Origin: Lysobacter auxotrophicus
GTDB taxonomy: Bacteria; Pseudomonadota; Gammaproteobacteria; Xanthomonadales; Xanthomonadaceae
Direction of reading: 5' to 3'
NCBI RefSeq assembly: GCF_027924565.1
Contig: NZ_AP027041.1
Coordinates: forward strand, 3,410,001 to 3,474,000
DNA: 64,000 nt
Shown: positions 1-7,959 of the stretch, in pieces
Layout: each line of letters opens with the position of its first letter
Numbering within the stretch: position 1 is the stretch's first letter
Translations under genes and position numbers: made by a program
Notes under the pieces: model-generated
Databases searched by the model: none
What the model was told of the DNA's origin: nothing
Seen by the model: the letters and a program-made list of their open reading frames with translations, nothing else

Positions 1-1
1 G

Positions 2-721
2 CGTCGCGCCGTCGTGGTCGCCGCGCCCGCCGACCGCCCGCCGCTCGCCCGACTGCACGGCGCGCTGCGCGCCACCGCCATCGCCGAGTGGTACCGCGAC
101 CAGGGCCTGCACGTATTGCTGCTGATGGATTCGCTGACCCGCTACGCGCATGCGCAGCGCGAGATCGGCCTGTCGGTGGGCGAGCCGCCGACCACGCGCG
201 GTTATCCGCCCAGCGTGTTCGCCAAGCTGCCCGCGCTGGTCGAACGCGCGGGCAACGGCGCCGACGGGCGCGGTTCGATCACCGCGTTCTACACCGTGCT
301 CACCGAAGGCGACGACCAGCAGGAACCCATCGCCGACGCCGCGCGCGCGATCCTCGACGGCCACATCGTGCTGACGCGCCGCATCGCCGACGCCGGCCAG
401 TACCCGGCCATCGACGTGGAAGTGTCGGTGAGCCGCGTGATGCAGGACATCACCGACGCGCCGTGGCGCGAGCGCATCCGCAAGCTCAAGCGCCTGATGT
501 CGGCCTACAACGCACAGCGCGACCTCATCGCCATCGGCGCGTACCAGCGCGGCAACGACCCGGTCGTCGACGAAGCGCTGGCGCGCTGGCCGGCGATCCT
601 GAATTTCCTCGGGCAGGACGTGAGCGAAGCCGCCGACGTGGCGGCCAGTCGCGATGCGCTCGCCCGACTGCTCGACGATGTCCGTGAACCCACTGTCGCT
701 CGCACGACGGAGACCGTATGA
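2..721 (+). CDS. fliI: Flagellum-specific ATPase FliI, 3' part
   Basis: This is the C-terminal 239 residues of the flagellar export ATPase; the start and the Walker A region lie left of the window. FliI is a cytoplasmic, F1-beta-like hexamer that works with FliH and FliJ to feed substrates to the export gate. Visible family segments are [18 protein letters not shown] (Walker B region), [18 protein letters not shown] and the [11 protein letters not shown] loop, followed by the helical C-terminal domain. The reading frame is open from base 2. Its stop overlaps the fliJ start (ATGA), so the two are translationally coupled. The conserved segments are nearly invariant in FliI; the related type III secretion ATPase is excluded by the flagellar neighbours. 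Confidence 0.95.
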   Translation, partial: RRAVVVAAPADRPPLARLHGALRATAIAEWYRDQGLHVLLLMDSLTRYAHAQREIGLSVGEPPTTRGYPPSVFAKLPALVERAGNGADGRGSITAFYTVLTEGDDQQEPIADAARAILDGHIVLTRRIADAGQYPAIDVEVSVSRVMQDITDAPWRERIRKLKRLMSAYNAQRDLIAIGAYQRGNDPVVDEALARWPAILNFLGQDVSEAADVAASRDALARLLDDVREPTVARTTETV

Positions 722-1161
722 CCCGCTCGCAACGCCTCGATCCCCTGCTCAACCTGATGCAGCAGCGCCAGGACGCCGCCGCGCGCGAGGTCGCCGAACG
801 CGACCGCCAGCTCGCCGAGCAGGAACAACGCCTGGACGCGCTGCGCCGCTACGCCGAGGAATACGCGATCACGCCGAACGAGGCGACCATCGCGCCGGCG
901 CTGCTCGCCAACCGCATCGCCTTCCGCGCGAAGCTTGAAACCGCGGTGGACCAGCAGACGCGCATCGTCGATTCGAGCCGGCAGAACCGCGACGTCGAGC
1001 GCACGCGCCTGATGCTCGCCAGCCGCGACAACAAGGTGCTGGAGAAGCTGGCCGACAGCTACCGCGCGCAGGAATCGCGCGTGGCCGAACAGCGCGTGCA
1101 GCGCGAACTGGACGACCTGGGCGGCCGACGCCGCGCCAACGGCGGCGACGGAGCGGAGTGA
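718..1161 (+). CDS. fliJ: Flagellar export chaperone FliJ
   Basis: The product is 147 residues, the usual FliJ size, almost wholly charged and alpha-helical with long heptad-like runs ([18 protein letters not shown] and a second helix near residues 85-135), as expected for the antiparallel coiled coil that sits in the FliI hexamer. FliJ links ATPase activity to the FlhA gate and escorts unloaded chaperones. It starts at the ATG overlapping the fliI stop and ends overlapping fliK. Sequence conservation in this family is low, so the call rests on size, coiled-coil character and position between fliI and fliK. Confidence 0.9.
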   Translation: MTRSQRLDPLLNLMQQRQDAAAREVAERDRQLAEQEQRLDALRRYAEEYAITPNEATIAPALLANRIAFRAKLETAVDQQTRIVDSSRQNRDVERTRLMLASRDNKVLEKLADSYRAQESRVAEQRVQRELDDLGGRRRANGGDGAE

Positions 1162-2450
1162 TGCAGGCGTTCGACGCCCTCTTCGGCGGGCAGCGCGCGG
1201 GTTCGGCGCGCGACACTTCTTCCGGACCGTCGCGCGTGTCGAACGCGCACGATGACGCCAACGCCTCCGGCGGATTCGACCGGATGCTGCAGGGCGCGCG
1301 CGGCGCGACGTCGAGTCCGGCGTCGCGCACGACCGACGCCTCAACGCAAGCCAAACAGAACGAGGCGAAGCCGCGCGATGCGGGTGCGCCGCGTGCGTCG
1401 GAGGACGCGCGTTCGTCCGACGAGAGCAAATCCGCCGAAGCCAGGCCGAAGGACGATGCCCGCGACACCACGCGTGCGGAATCCAGGGACGACGCGCCGC
1501 GCGAGACGGCCGGCGCGAAGGACGAGGCCGACGCATCGGCTTCGACCACGGACGAAGCGGCGCCTGCCGGGGGCGATACGAACGCGGCCACCGCGGCCGC
1601 GACGAACGACGCCGCGACGCCGCCGCTTCCCGAGCAGATGCTGGCGTTGCTCAACGGCCTGGCGGGCGCGAGCACCGCTCCCGCCGCGAACGCTTTCGCC
1701 GTGGCCACCGAAGCGCAGCCGCCGGCCCTGCTGCGTGGCGTGGCCGTGGCGACCGCTTCCGATCCCCGCGGCGGCAATGCGGCCGCACCGGTACTGCCGA
1801 CGCTGCCCGGCGCGCAAATCGCTGCGGCGGCGCCGACCGAGGGCGATGCCACGGCGGCCTTCGCGATGGCGATGGGCGCGGCGGCATCGGCCGACACGAA
1901 GGCGACCGACGCACCGGACGCGACGCTGGATTCGACGGCCATCGGCGACACGACGCCGACCGCGCCGCTGTCGGTCTCGACGATGAGCAGCCATCCGCTG
2001 CGCGCAGCCGCCGCGGCGGTGCAGGCGAACGCGCCGATCCCGCTGGACAACGGCTTCGACGACGGCTTCTCCTCGCGCATCGCGTGGCTGGCGGACCAGA
2101 AGGTCGGCCACGCCGAAATCCGCATCACGCCGGATCACCTGGGCGCGATCGACGTGCGGCTGCAGATCGACGGCAACCGCGTGAACGCCGAATTCAACAG
2201 CGCCCAGCCCGACGTGCGCCACGCGCTGGAATCCAGCCTGCCGCGGCTGAAGGAAATGCTCGGCCAGCAGGGTTTGCAGCTGGGCCAGGCGGACGTGGGG
2301 CAGCGGCAGACGCAGCAGCAGGGTTCGAACGGTTCGGCCTCGCCGTCGTTCGCCAGTGGGGACCAGCGCGGTGATGCGGCCAGCGACGCGGGCTGGACGC
2401 GCGGCCCGACGGTCCGGGCGTCGCGCGGGTTGCTGGACGAGTACGCATAA
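1161..2450 (+). CDS. fliK: Flagellar hook-length control protein FliK
   Basis: The protein has 429 residues when read from the ATG that overlaps the fliJ stop (TGATG); a GTG directly before it is possible. Roughly the first 290 residues are Ala/Asp/Glu/Arg-rich low-complexity sequence, as expected of the secreted ruler part. Residues about 300-390 form the conserved hook-length control domain, with HAEIRITPDHLGAIDVRL and a following NAEF segment. FliK measures the growing hook and switches the FlhB gate from hook to filament substrates. The C-terminal tail is Gln/Ser/Gly-rich. The next gene is over 500 bases away across a repeat array, so this is probably the end of a transcription unit. Confidence 0.93.
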   Translation: MQAFDALFGGQRAGSARDTSSGPSRVSNAHDDANASGGFDRMLQGARGATSSPASRTTDASTQAKQNEAKPRDAGAPRASEDARSSDESKSAEARPKDDARDTTRAESRDDAPRETAGAKDEADASASTTDEAAPAGGDTNAATAAATNDAATPPLPEQMLALLNGLAGASTAPAANAFAVATEAQPPALLRGVAVATASDPRGGNAAAPVLPTLPGAQIAAAAPTEGDATAAFAMAMGAAASADTKATDAPDATLDSTAIGDTTPTAPLSVSTMSSHPLRAAAAAVQANAPIPLDNGFDDGFSSRIAWLADQKVGHAEIRITPDHLGAIDVRLQIDGNRVNAEFNSAQPDVRHALESSLPRLKEMLGQQGLQLGQADVGQRQTQQQGSNGSASPSFASGDQRGDAASDAGWTRGPTVRASRGLLDEYA

Positions 2451-2514
2451 GGGGGCTGTCGGGAGTCTGACGCCGCACCTCCGTCAAAACCCCGACGCGG
2501 CTCTTGAGCCCCTC

Positions 2515-2912
2515 TCCCATCGGGAGAGGGGTGGGGGTGAGGGGCAACGAAGCCGTAGCGCTCGAACTGCCGTGCGTTGCAAGGCTAGTTTTTTCCTTCT
2601 TCCCGATAGGAAGAGCACGCAACAACGACCTGCGCCATTCCCACTACGCCGACCCTCACCCCAACCCCTCTCCCGGAGGGAGAGGGGCTAAAACCGTGCG
2701 ATCGGTGGCGCCACCACTACGCCGCCCCTCACCCCAACCCCTCTCCCGGAGGGAGAGGGGCTAAAACCGCGCGATCGTTGACGCCGACACTCCGCCGCCC
2801 CTCACCCCACCCCTCTCCCGGAGGGAGAGGGGCTAAAACCGTGCGATCGGTGGCACCGTCACTTCGCCCCCCCTCACCCCAACCCCTCTCCCGCAGAGAG
2901 AGGAGCTCAAAC
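2515..2912 (+). repeat. Array of family B palindromes between fliK and fliL
   Basis: The 519-base gap between fliK and fliL holds no credible gene. It has one inverted family B element (2515-2544) and four tandem copies starting at 2653, 2726, 2798 and 2871, a period of 72-73 bases. Each unit contains a hairpin of CCTCTCCC and GGGAGAGG arms followed by a spacer containing CGATCG. Open frames across the array are made of repeat translation (SPQPLSRRERG) and are not genes. The last copy ends about 5 bases before the sigma54-type promoter of fliL. Confidence 0.9.
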
Positions 2913-2916
2913 CCAC

Positions 2917-2932
2917 CGGCACACGCTTTGCA
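2917..2932 (+). promoter_or_regulatory. Sigma54 (RpoN) promoter of the fliL operon
   Basis: The sequence CGGCACACGCTTTGCA matches the -24/-12 consensus TGGCAC-N5-TTGC with the GG and GC dinucleotides exactly 10 bases apart. It lies 38 bases before the fliL ATG, immediately after the repeat array. In polarly flagellated gammaproteobacteria the fliL-R operon is usually driven by RpoN with an activator such as FleQ, which fits. No activator site was identified. Confidence 0.7.
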
Positions 2933-2969
2933 CGGACACGGCATCCCCATCACGCCGAGTTCCACCGCA

Positions 2970-3464
2970 ATGTCCAAGCCTGCCGCCCAAGCCGCTCCGC
3001 CCGCGCCCAAGAGCAACAACCTCGCGCTGTGGATCCTGATCGCCCTGCTGGCGGTCGGCCTGGCCGGTGCCGGCGCGTTCTGGTTCCTGCAGGGCCGTGG
3101 CGGCGGCGAAGCGCACGCCGACAAACCCGAACCCGCCGCCGCGCAGCCGGCGCGTTACTACGCGCTGGAGCCGGCGTTCGTGGTGAACCTCGCCGACACC
3201 TCCTCGGTGCGCTACCTGCAGGCCGACGTCCAGGTCATGACGCGCGATGAAGCCACCGGCGCGGCGCTGGAACTGCACACGCCCGCCATCCGCAACCGCC
3301 TGTTGCTCCTGTTCGGGCAGCAGACCGCCGCCCAGCTCGCGCAGCGCTCGGCCAAGGAACGCCTGCAGCAGCAGGCGCTGGCCGAAGTGCGCGGCGTGCT
3401 GAAGGCCGAACGCGCGCCCGACAAGGTCGAAGCCGTGTTCTTCACCAGCCTGGTCACGCAGTAA
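2970..3464 (+). CDS. fliL: Flagellar basal body-associated protein FliL
   Basis: A 164-residue, single-span inner-membrane protein: a Pro/Ala-rich cytoplasmic N-terminus, a membrane helix at about residues 18-40 (LALWILIALLAVGLAGAGAF), then a periplasmic domain with the family pattern YYALEPAFVVNL and a stomatin-like helix ending in VEAVFFTSLVTQ. FliL rings surround the stator units and support torque and stator engagement. The open frame runs upstream through the repeat array, but the ATG at 2970 gives the normal length and a normal membrane anchor; the ribosome site before it is weak. It is the first gene of the fliLMNOPQR unit, 22 bases ahead of fliM. Confidence 0.93.
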   Translation: MSKPAAQAAPPAPKSNNLALWILIALLAVGLAGAGAFWFLQGRGGGEAHADKPEPAAAQPARYYALEPAFVVNLADTSSVRYLQADVQVMTRDEATGAALELHTPAIRNRLLLLFGQQTAAQLAQRSAKERLQQQALAEVRGVLKAERAPDKVEAVFFTSLVTQ

Positions 3465-3486
3465 CCACCGCCGGAGCGCGACTTCG

Positions 3487-4527
3487 ATGATGACCGACCT
3501 GCTTTCACAGGACGAGATCGACGCCCTCCTCCACGGCGTGGACAGCGGCGCGGTCGAGACCGAGCCGCCGCCGGCGCCGGGCGAGGCGCGCAATTACGAC
3601 TTCGCCAGCCAGGACCGCATCGTCCGCGGCAAGCTGCCGACGCTGGAGATGATCAACGAGCGCTTCGCGCGCACCTGGCGCATCGGCCTGTTCAACCTGC
3701 TGCGCCGCTCGGCGGACCTGTCGGTGCGCGGCATCGACCTGATCCGCTTCGGCGAGTACATGCACTCGCTGCAGGTGCCGACCAACCTCAACCTGGTGAA
3801 GATGAAGCCGCTGCGCGGCACCGCGCTGGTGATGTTCGAACCGCGCCTGGTGTTCACCGTGGTGGACAACTTCTTCGGCGGTTCGGGCAAGTACCACACG
3901 CGCATCGAAGGCCGCGAGTTCACGCCGACGGAAATGCGCGTGATCCAGCTGCTGCTCAAGCAGACCTTCGCCGACCTGGTGGATGCCTGGGCGCCGGTGA
4001 TGCCGGTGGAGTTCGAATACCTCAACTCCGAGGTCAACCCGCACTTCGCCAACATCATCAGCCCGCGCGAATACATCGTGGTGTGCCGCTTCCACGTCGA
4101 ACTGGAAGGCGGCGGCGGCGAGTTCCACGTGTCCTTCCCCTACGCGATGCTCGAACCGATCCGCGAGCAGCTCGACGCGGGCGTGCAGAGCGACCGCATC
4201 GAGCGCGACGAAAGCTGGACGGTGGCGCTGCGCTCGCAGCTGCACGACGCGGAGATCGAGCTGTCCAGCGTGCTGGCGCAGCGCTCGATCAGCCTGCGCG
4301 ACCTGTGCCGGCTGCGCGTGGGCGACGTGATTCCGATCGAACTGCCCGGCACCGCGACGCTGAAGGTCGAGCAGATGCCGCTGTTTTCCGGCGAATTCGG
4401 CACGCACAACGGCCGCAACGCCATCAAGGTCAACGCCGTGCACGCGGTCCGCAGCGCGCCGGTGTTCGACCCGCACAACCCGAACCAACTCGACACCATC
4501 AGCGCCAACGCGCTCACCCAGGCCTGA
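3487..4527 (+). CDS. fliM: Flagellar motor switch protein FliM
   Basis: A C-ring protein of 346 residues. The N-terminus carries the CheY-P binding motif SQDEIDALLHGV (residues 7-18). The middle CheC-like domain covers about 40-230, with the family stretch FNLLRRSADLSVRGIDLIRF and the GGSGKYHTRIEGREFTPTE segment. A SpoA domain (about 255-325) pairs with FliN. FliM receives phospho-CheY and flips rotation. Two adjacent ATGs (3487, 3490) could start translation. The length and every domain are normal. FliN follows after 3 bases. The cheY genes at 15592 and 23446 are the local candidates for its ligand. Confidence 0.97.
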   Translation: MMTDLLSQDEIDALLHGVDSGAVETEPPPAPGEARNYDFASQDRIVRGKLPTLEMINERFARTWRIGLFNLLRRSADLSVRGIDLIRFGEYMHSLQVPTNLNLVKMKPLRGTALVMFEPRLVFTVVDNFFGGSGKYHTRIEGREFTPTEMRVIQLLLKQTFADLVDAWAPVMPVEFEYLNSEVNPHFANIISPREYIVVCRFHVELEGGGGEFHVSFPYAMLEPIREQLDAGVQSDRIERDESWTVALRSQLHDAEIELSSVLAQRSISLRDLCRLRVGDVIPIELPGTATLKVEQMPLFSGEFGTHNGRNAIKVNAVHAVRSAPVFDPHNPNQLDTISANALTQA

Positions 4528-4530
4528 CCG

Positions 4531-4860
4531 ATGAACACTTCCGACAACGCCGCACGCGCCGCCTTCGATCCGCTGACCGCCGAAACGGGCATCGCCAGCG
4601 ACCTCAACCTGGACGTGATCCTCGACGTGCCGGTCACGCTGTCGCTGGAAGTCGGCCGCGCGCGCATCCCGATTCGCAACCTGCTGCAGCTCAACCAGGG
4701 CTCGGTGGTCGAACTCGAGCGCGCCGCCGGCGAGCCGCTGGATCTCTACGTCAACGGCACGCTGATCGCGCAGGGCGAAGTGGTCGTGGTGAACGACCGT
4801 TTCGGCGTGCGCCTCACCGACGTCGTCAGCCCGGCCGAGCGGATCAAGAGGCTGCGATGA
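4531..4860 (+). CDS. fliN: Flagellar motor switch protein FliN
   Basis: A protein of 109 residues that is almost entirely one SpoA domain (about 35-105), with the typical FliN run LDVILDVPVTLSLEVGRARI and the ending VVSPAERIKRLR. It forms the base of the C-ring with the C-terminal domain of FliM and binds FliH during export. The start lies 3 bases after fliM and the stop overlaps the fliO ATG (ATGA), showing tight coupling. The short N-terminal part (about 30 residues) lacks the long extension found in some FliN proteins. Confidence 0.96.
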   Translation: MNTSDNAARAAFDPLTAETGIASDLNLDVILDVPVTLSLEVGRARIPIRNLLQLNQGSVVELERAAGEPLDLYVNGTLIAQGEVVVVNDRFGVRLTDVVSPAERIKRLR

Positions 4861-5699
4861 GCGGGATGGGTTCTGGCGGCGAGGCGACGGTGGCCGTAGG
4901 CCACGCTGCGTTCGCGGTGACGACTGCGCCGATGGTTCAGGCAGCTGCTGCTCCAGCAGCTGGCCCTGCCTCCGCGACTACTGCTGCATCCCTGGTTTCC
5001 GCGCCTGCTCCGACATCCGCTGCGACAGACAGCTCCCTCCCCTGCTCGCAGGGGAGGGTTGGGGAGGGGTGCGCGCCGCTTGCGGCGGGTCCTTCGCAGC
5101 TTCAAGCGCAGACAGCCTCGGACGCTGGCGCGTCCGAGCTACCCACTCCCAACCCGCAGCCATCGGGCGATGGCCCGATGGCGTTCGAAGGGACGCGCGC
5201 CGATGGCGCGCAAGCAGTCCCTTCTCACCCCCTGCACGCAGGGGGAGGAGCCAAAAGCGTTGCGATCGAAAGCGTTCCGGGCACCGGCACGCAACACACC
5301 GCCACCCTCGGCCACCCCGCCAAACCCCAGACCTTCAGCAAGCAACCCGAAGGCCCCGGCGTCGGCGGTGCGGTGTTCGCGCTGATCCTGGTCGTGTCGC
5401 TGATCCTCGCGCTCGGCTGGCTCGCCAAGCGCATGCCGGGCTTCGGCCGCGCGACCGGCGGCGGCAGCGCGCTGCGCGTCGTCGGCTCGTTGACGCTGGG
5501 ACCGCGCGATCGCGTGGTGGTGGTGGACGTCGGCGGCACGCAGCTGCTGCTGGGCGTCGGCCAGAACGGCATGACCACGCTGCACACGCTCAGCGAACCG
5601 CTGCCCGTGGCACAGCCTTCGCAGGGGAACCCGGGACTGCAGAACCTCGCGACGCCGTTCGCGCAGTTGCTGCAGAAACATCTTGGGAAGAAGCCGTAG
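4857..5699 (+). CDS. fliO: Flagellar export protein FliO with a repeat-derived N-terminal insertion
   Basis: FliO helps assemble the FliP pore of the export gate. The real family part is the last ~110 residues: one membrane helix (about 172-195, GGAVFALILVVSLILALGWLAKRM) and a cytoplasmic domain with LRVVGSLTLGPRDRVVVVDV. Typical FliO is about 100-150 residues; this one is 280. The added ~170 residues are Ala/Pro/Ser-rich, and residues about 59-132 are the direct translation of palindromic repeats that are intergenic elsewhere, including a 106-bp block (5146-5251) identical to the sequence before flhB. The frame is unbroken and the ATG overlaps the fliN stop. An internal start nearer the helix cannot be excluded. 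Confidence 0.85.
   Translation: MSGMGSGGEATVAVGHAAFAVTTAPMVQAAAAPAAGPASATTAASLVSAPAPTSAATDSSLPCSQGRVGEGCAPLAAGPSQLQAQTASDAGASELPTPNPQPSGDGPMAFEGTRADGAQAVPSHPLHAGGGAKSVAIESVPGTGTQHTATLGHPAKPQTFSKQPEGPGVGGAVFALILVVSLILALGWLAKRMPGFGRATGGGSALRVVGSLTLGPRDRVVVVDVGGTQLLLGVGQNGMTTLHTLSEPLPVAQPSQGNPGLQNLATPFAQLLQKHLGKKP
5033..5251 (+). repeat. Palindromic repeats inside the fliO coding sequence
   Basis: A family D hairpin (CCCTCCCCTGC and its complement) lies at 5033-5070. At 5146-5251 is a 106-bp block identical to 8059-8164. The 106-bp block holds two hairpins: GCCATCGGGC/GCCCGATGGC with a 4-base loop and GCGCGCC/GGCGCGC with a 3-base loop, and it ends in a CCCCCTGC/GCAGGGGG-type palindrome. Both copies are in the same orientation. 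Here the elements are read in frame without a stop codon. Confidence 0.9.
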
Positions 5700-5749
5700 T
5701 CGAGCGCTGGCATTCCGGCCACCGTTCGCTCCGCTCGCCCCTGCCCACC

Positions 5750-5849
5750 CGTCATTCCAGCGAAAGCTGGAACCCATCTTGATCTTCGAACCGTGCATCC
5801 GACCGCAATCGCAACATCGAAATGGGTTCCAGCTTTCTCTGGAATGACG
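5750..5849 (+). repeat. Inverted pair of family C elements overlapping the fliP start
   Basis: The left arm 5750-5777 (GTCATTCCAGCGAAAGCTGG core) and the right arm 5822-5849 are reverse complements with one mismatch over 28 bases, separated by 44 bases. The GGAATGACG end of the right arm contains the ATG used, or nearly used, by fliP. The same element recurs at about 28858-28885, 45589-45620, 45857-45890 and 46207-46235. Confidence 0.88.
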
Positions 5850-6695
5850 GTGAATCTGATTCGCCGCGTCTGCGTGGCGACTGCACTGGTTCTGGCATTC
5901 GCCGTCGCGGTCCCCGCGCTGACCCAGCCCGCCAACGCCCAGGCCCTCCCCGACCCCGTCGCCGCACAGGCCGCATCGCAGGCCGCGCCGCTCTCCGCCC
6001 CCGGCCTGCCCTCACTGAACAAGCCGCTGCCCGCGGTCACGGTGGGCAAGGTCGGCGGCGAGCCGGTCAGCATGCCGATGCAGGTGCTGCTGCTGATGAC
6101 CGGCATCACGCTGCTGCCGGCGGCGTTGCTGGGGCTGACCGCGTTCACGCGCATCATCATCGTGCTGGGCCTGCTGCGACAGGCGCTCGGCACCGGGCAG
6201 ACGCCGAGCAACCAGGTGCTGCTGGCGCTGGCGCTGTTCCTCACCGCGATGGTGATGATGCCGGTGTTCGACCAGGCGTGGGCCGCGGGCATCGCGCCGT
6301 ACCTCAACGACCAGATGGATTTCCGCAGCGCGTGGACCGCCGCATCGGAGCCGTTTCGCGGCTTCATGCTGGCGCAGATCCGCGAGAACGACCTGATGAC
6401 CTTCGCCGGGCTGTCCAATAGCGGCCCCTACGCGACGCCGCAGGACGTGCCCTTCAGCGTGCTCGCCGCCTCGTTCCTCACCAGCGAGCTGAAGACCGCT
6501 TTCGAGATCGCGTTCCTGATCTACATCCCGTTCGTGATCATCGACCTGGTGGTGGCGAGCGTGCTGATGTCGATGGGCATGATGATGCTCTCGCCGATGC
6601 TGATCTCCGCGCCGTTCAAGATCCTGCTGTTCGTGCTGGTGGACGGCTGGGTGCTGGTGGTGGGCTCGCTCGCCGCCTCGTTCAATCCGGTCTGA
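5844..6695 (+). CDS. fliP: Flagellar type III export gate protein FliP
   Basis: FliP forms the five-subunit core of the export pore with FliQ and FliR. From ATG 5844 it has 283 residues: a cleavable signal peptide (about 1-35, ending AQA), then membrane helices including MPMQVLLLMTGITLLPAALL and TAFEIAFLIYIPFVIIDLVV, with the family signature around LTSELKTAFEIAFLIYIPF and MGMMMLSP. The start is uncertain: ATG 5844 lies inside a mobile-type repeat arm and lacks a ribosome site, whereas GTG 5850 has GGA six bases upstream. A longer read-through start at 5793 is made of repeat sequence and is unlikely. fliQ follows 10 bases on. Confidence 0.95.
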   Translation: MTVNLIRRVCVATALVLAFAVAVPALTQPANAQALPDPVAAQAASQAAPLSAPGLPSLNKPLPAVTVGKVGGEPVSMPMQVLLLMTGITLLPAALLGLTAFTRIIIVLGLLRQALGTGQTPSNQVLLALALFLTAMVMMPVFDQAWAAGIAPYLNDQMDFRSAWTAASEPFRGFMLAQIRENDLMTFAGLSNSGPYATPQDVPFSVLAASFLTSELKTAFEIAFLIYIPFVIIDLVVASVLMSMGMMMLSPMLISAPFKILLFVLVDGWVLVVGSLAASFNPV

Positions 6696-6705
6696 GGGCG
6701 CCGCC

Positions 6706-6975
6706 ATGACGCCCGAAACCGCACTCACCGAAATCGGCCGCGGCCTGCAGATGGCGCTGCTGCTCGGCGCGCCGCCGCTGATCGCCGTGCTCGTCGTCGG
6801 CGTGGTCGTCGGCATCGTGCAGGCCGCCACGCAGCTCAACGAACCGACGATCGGCTTCGTCGTGAAGGCCATCGCGCTGGTGGCGACGCTCGCGCTGACG
6901 GGGAATTTCCTGCTCGGAAAGCTCGTCGGGTTCACGACGGACCTGTTCCATCGCATTCCGCATATCGTCGGATGA
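6706..6975 (+). CDS. fliQ: Flagellar type III export gate protein FliQ
   Basis: A small inner-membrane protein (89 residues, the normal length) with two hydrophobic hairpin helices (about 17-40 and 52-75) and the family segments PLIAVLVVGVVVGIVQAATQ and NEPTIGFVVKAIAL. It packs around the FliP-FliR core in the export gate. It begins 10 bases after fliP. A palindromic repeat separates it from fliR, but the strand and order are those of the standard fliPQR operon. Confidence 0.96.
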   Translation: MTPETALTEIGRGLQMALLLGAPPLIAVLVVGVVVGIVQAATQLNEPTIGFVVKAIALVATLALTGNFLLGKLVGFTTDLFHRIPHIVG

Positions 6976-6988
6976 ACAACGCCGGCCT

Positions 6989-7077
6989 TTGTAGCCCGGG
7001 TAAGGCCGCAGGCCGCACCCGGGGCAGCGCCTCCGCAGACGCAATCCCCGGGTGCGCTCCGCTTACCCGGGCTACAA
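6989..7077 (+). repeat. Family A palindrome between fliQ and fliR
   Basis: An element beginning TTGTAGCCCGGGTAAG and ending CTTACCCGGGCTACAA, with the two ends inverted relative to each other and inner CACCCGGG/CCCGGGTG pairs. A CGGGAATGACG family C fragment follows at about 7082-7110. This is the whole 193-base fliQ-fliR gap apart from about 60 bases. Confidence 0.9.
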
Positions 7078-7168
7078 AGGCTCGTCACTCCGCGAAGGCG
7101 GGAATGACGAACAAAAGCCGAAACGCCGTGAACCCCACCCGGTCGCGCTGCATTTCGATCGCACGCTG

Positions 7169-7957
7169 ATGGAACCCACCACCGCCACCGTCATCGACGG
7201 CCTCAACCTGTTCGGCATGCTCGGCACGGTGCTGTGGCATGCCATCCGCATCGGCGCCGCGTTCCAGGCGATGCCGATGATCGGCGGGCGCGGCGTGCCG
7301 ATGCGCGCGCGGTTGATCATCACGCTGGCGCTTTCCGGCGCGCTCTCCGCGCTGCTGCCCACGCCGCCGGCCGCCGGCGTCGATGCCGCCACCGTGCTCA
7401 CCGTGGTGCGCGAATTCGCCGTGGGACTTGCCATCGGCACGGTCCTGCGGCTCGCGTTCGAAGCGGGCCAGTTCGCGGGCGAACTCGTGTCCCAGGGCAT
7501 GGGCCTGTCGTTCGCGACGATGGCCGATCCGCTGTCGGGCGCGTCCTCGCCGGTGCTGTCGCAATGGTTCTACCTCGTGTTCGGGCTGCTGTTCTTCGCC
7601 TTCGACGCCCACCTGGCGCTGGTGAAGCTGCTGCTGGACAGCTACCACGCGCTGCCGCTGGGCACGCCGATTCCGGACGTGCAGCAGTTCCTGTCGGTGG
7701 TGCCGACGTTCTTCTCCACCGCGTTGCAGGCCGGCCTGCTGCTGGCGCTGCCGGTGATCGTGGCGATGCTCGCGGTGAACCTCGCCTTCGGCGTGCTGGC
7801 GCGCGCGGCGCCGCAGCTCAACCCGGTGCAGCTGGGCCTTCCGGTGGCGCTGCTGGTGGGCCTGGTGCTGCTGATGCTGCTGGCACGCGAGATGCAGGGT
7901 CCGGTGGACCGCCTGTTCGACCAGGCGTTCGAGGCGGCGCGTGCGGTGACGGCCTGA
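7169..7957 (+). CDS. fliR: Flagellar type III export gate protein FliR
   Basis: A protein of 262 residues with six or so membrane segments, completing the FliPQR pore and contacting FlhB. Family features include the N-terminal helix pair with the RIGAAFQAMPMIGGRGVPMR segment, the AGQFAGELVSQGMGLSFATM stretch and a strongly hydrophobic C-terminal half (LLLALPVIVAMLAVNLAFGV). The open frame extends upstream into the repeat, but ATG 7169 gives the normal FliR length and N-terminus. Codon use matches its neighbours. A repeat block of 218 bases separates it from flhB, which may lower translation coupling. Confidence 0.96.
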   Translation: MEPTTATVIDGLNLFGMLGTVLWHAIRIGAAFQAMPMIGGRGVPMRARLIITLALSGALSALLPTPPAAGVDAATVLTVVREFAVGLAIGTVLRLAFEAGQFAGELVSQGMGLSFATMADPLSGASSPVLSQWFYLVFGLLFFAFDAHLALVKLLLDSYHALPLGTPIPDVQQFLSVVPTFFSTALQAGLLLALPVIVAMLAVNLAFGVLARAAPQLNPVQLGLPVALLVGLVLLMLLAREMQGPVDRLFDQAFEAARAVTA

Positions 7958-7959
7958 TG

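Noticed and set aside
5793-5843. Longer start for fliP at GTG 5793
   Set aside because: The added 17 residues are translation of the family C repeat and would spoil the signal peptide.
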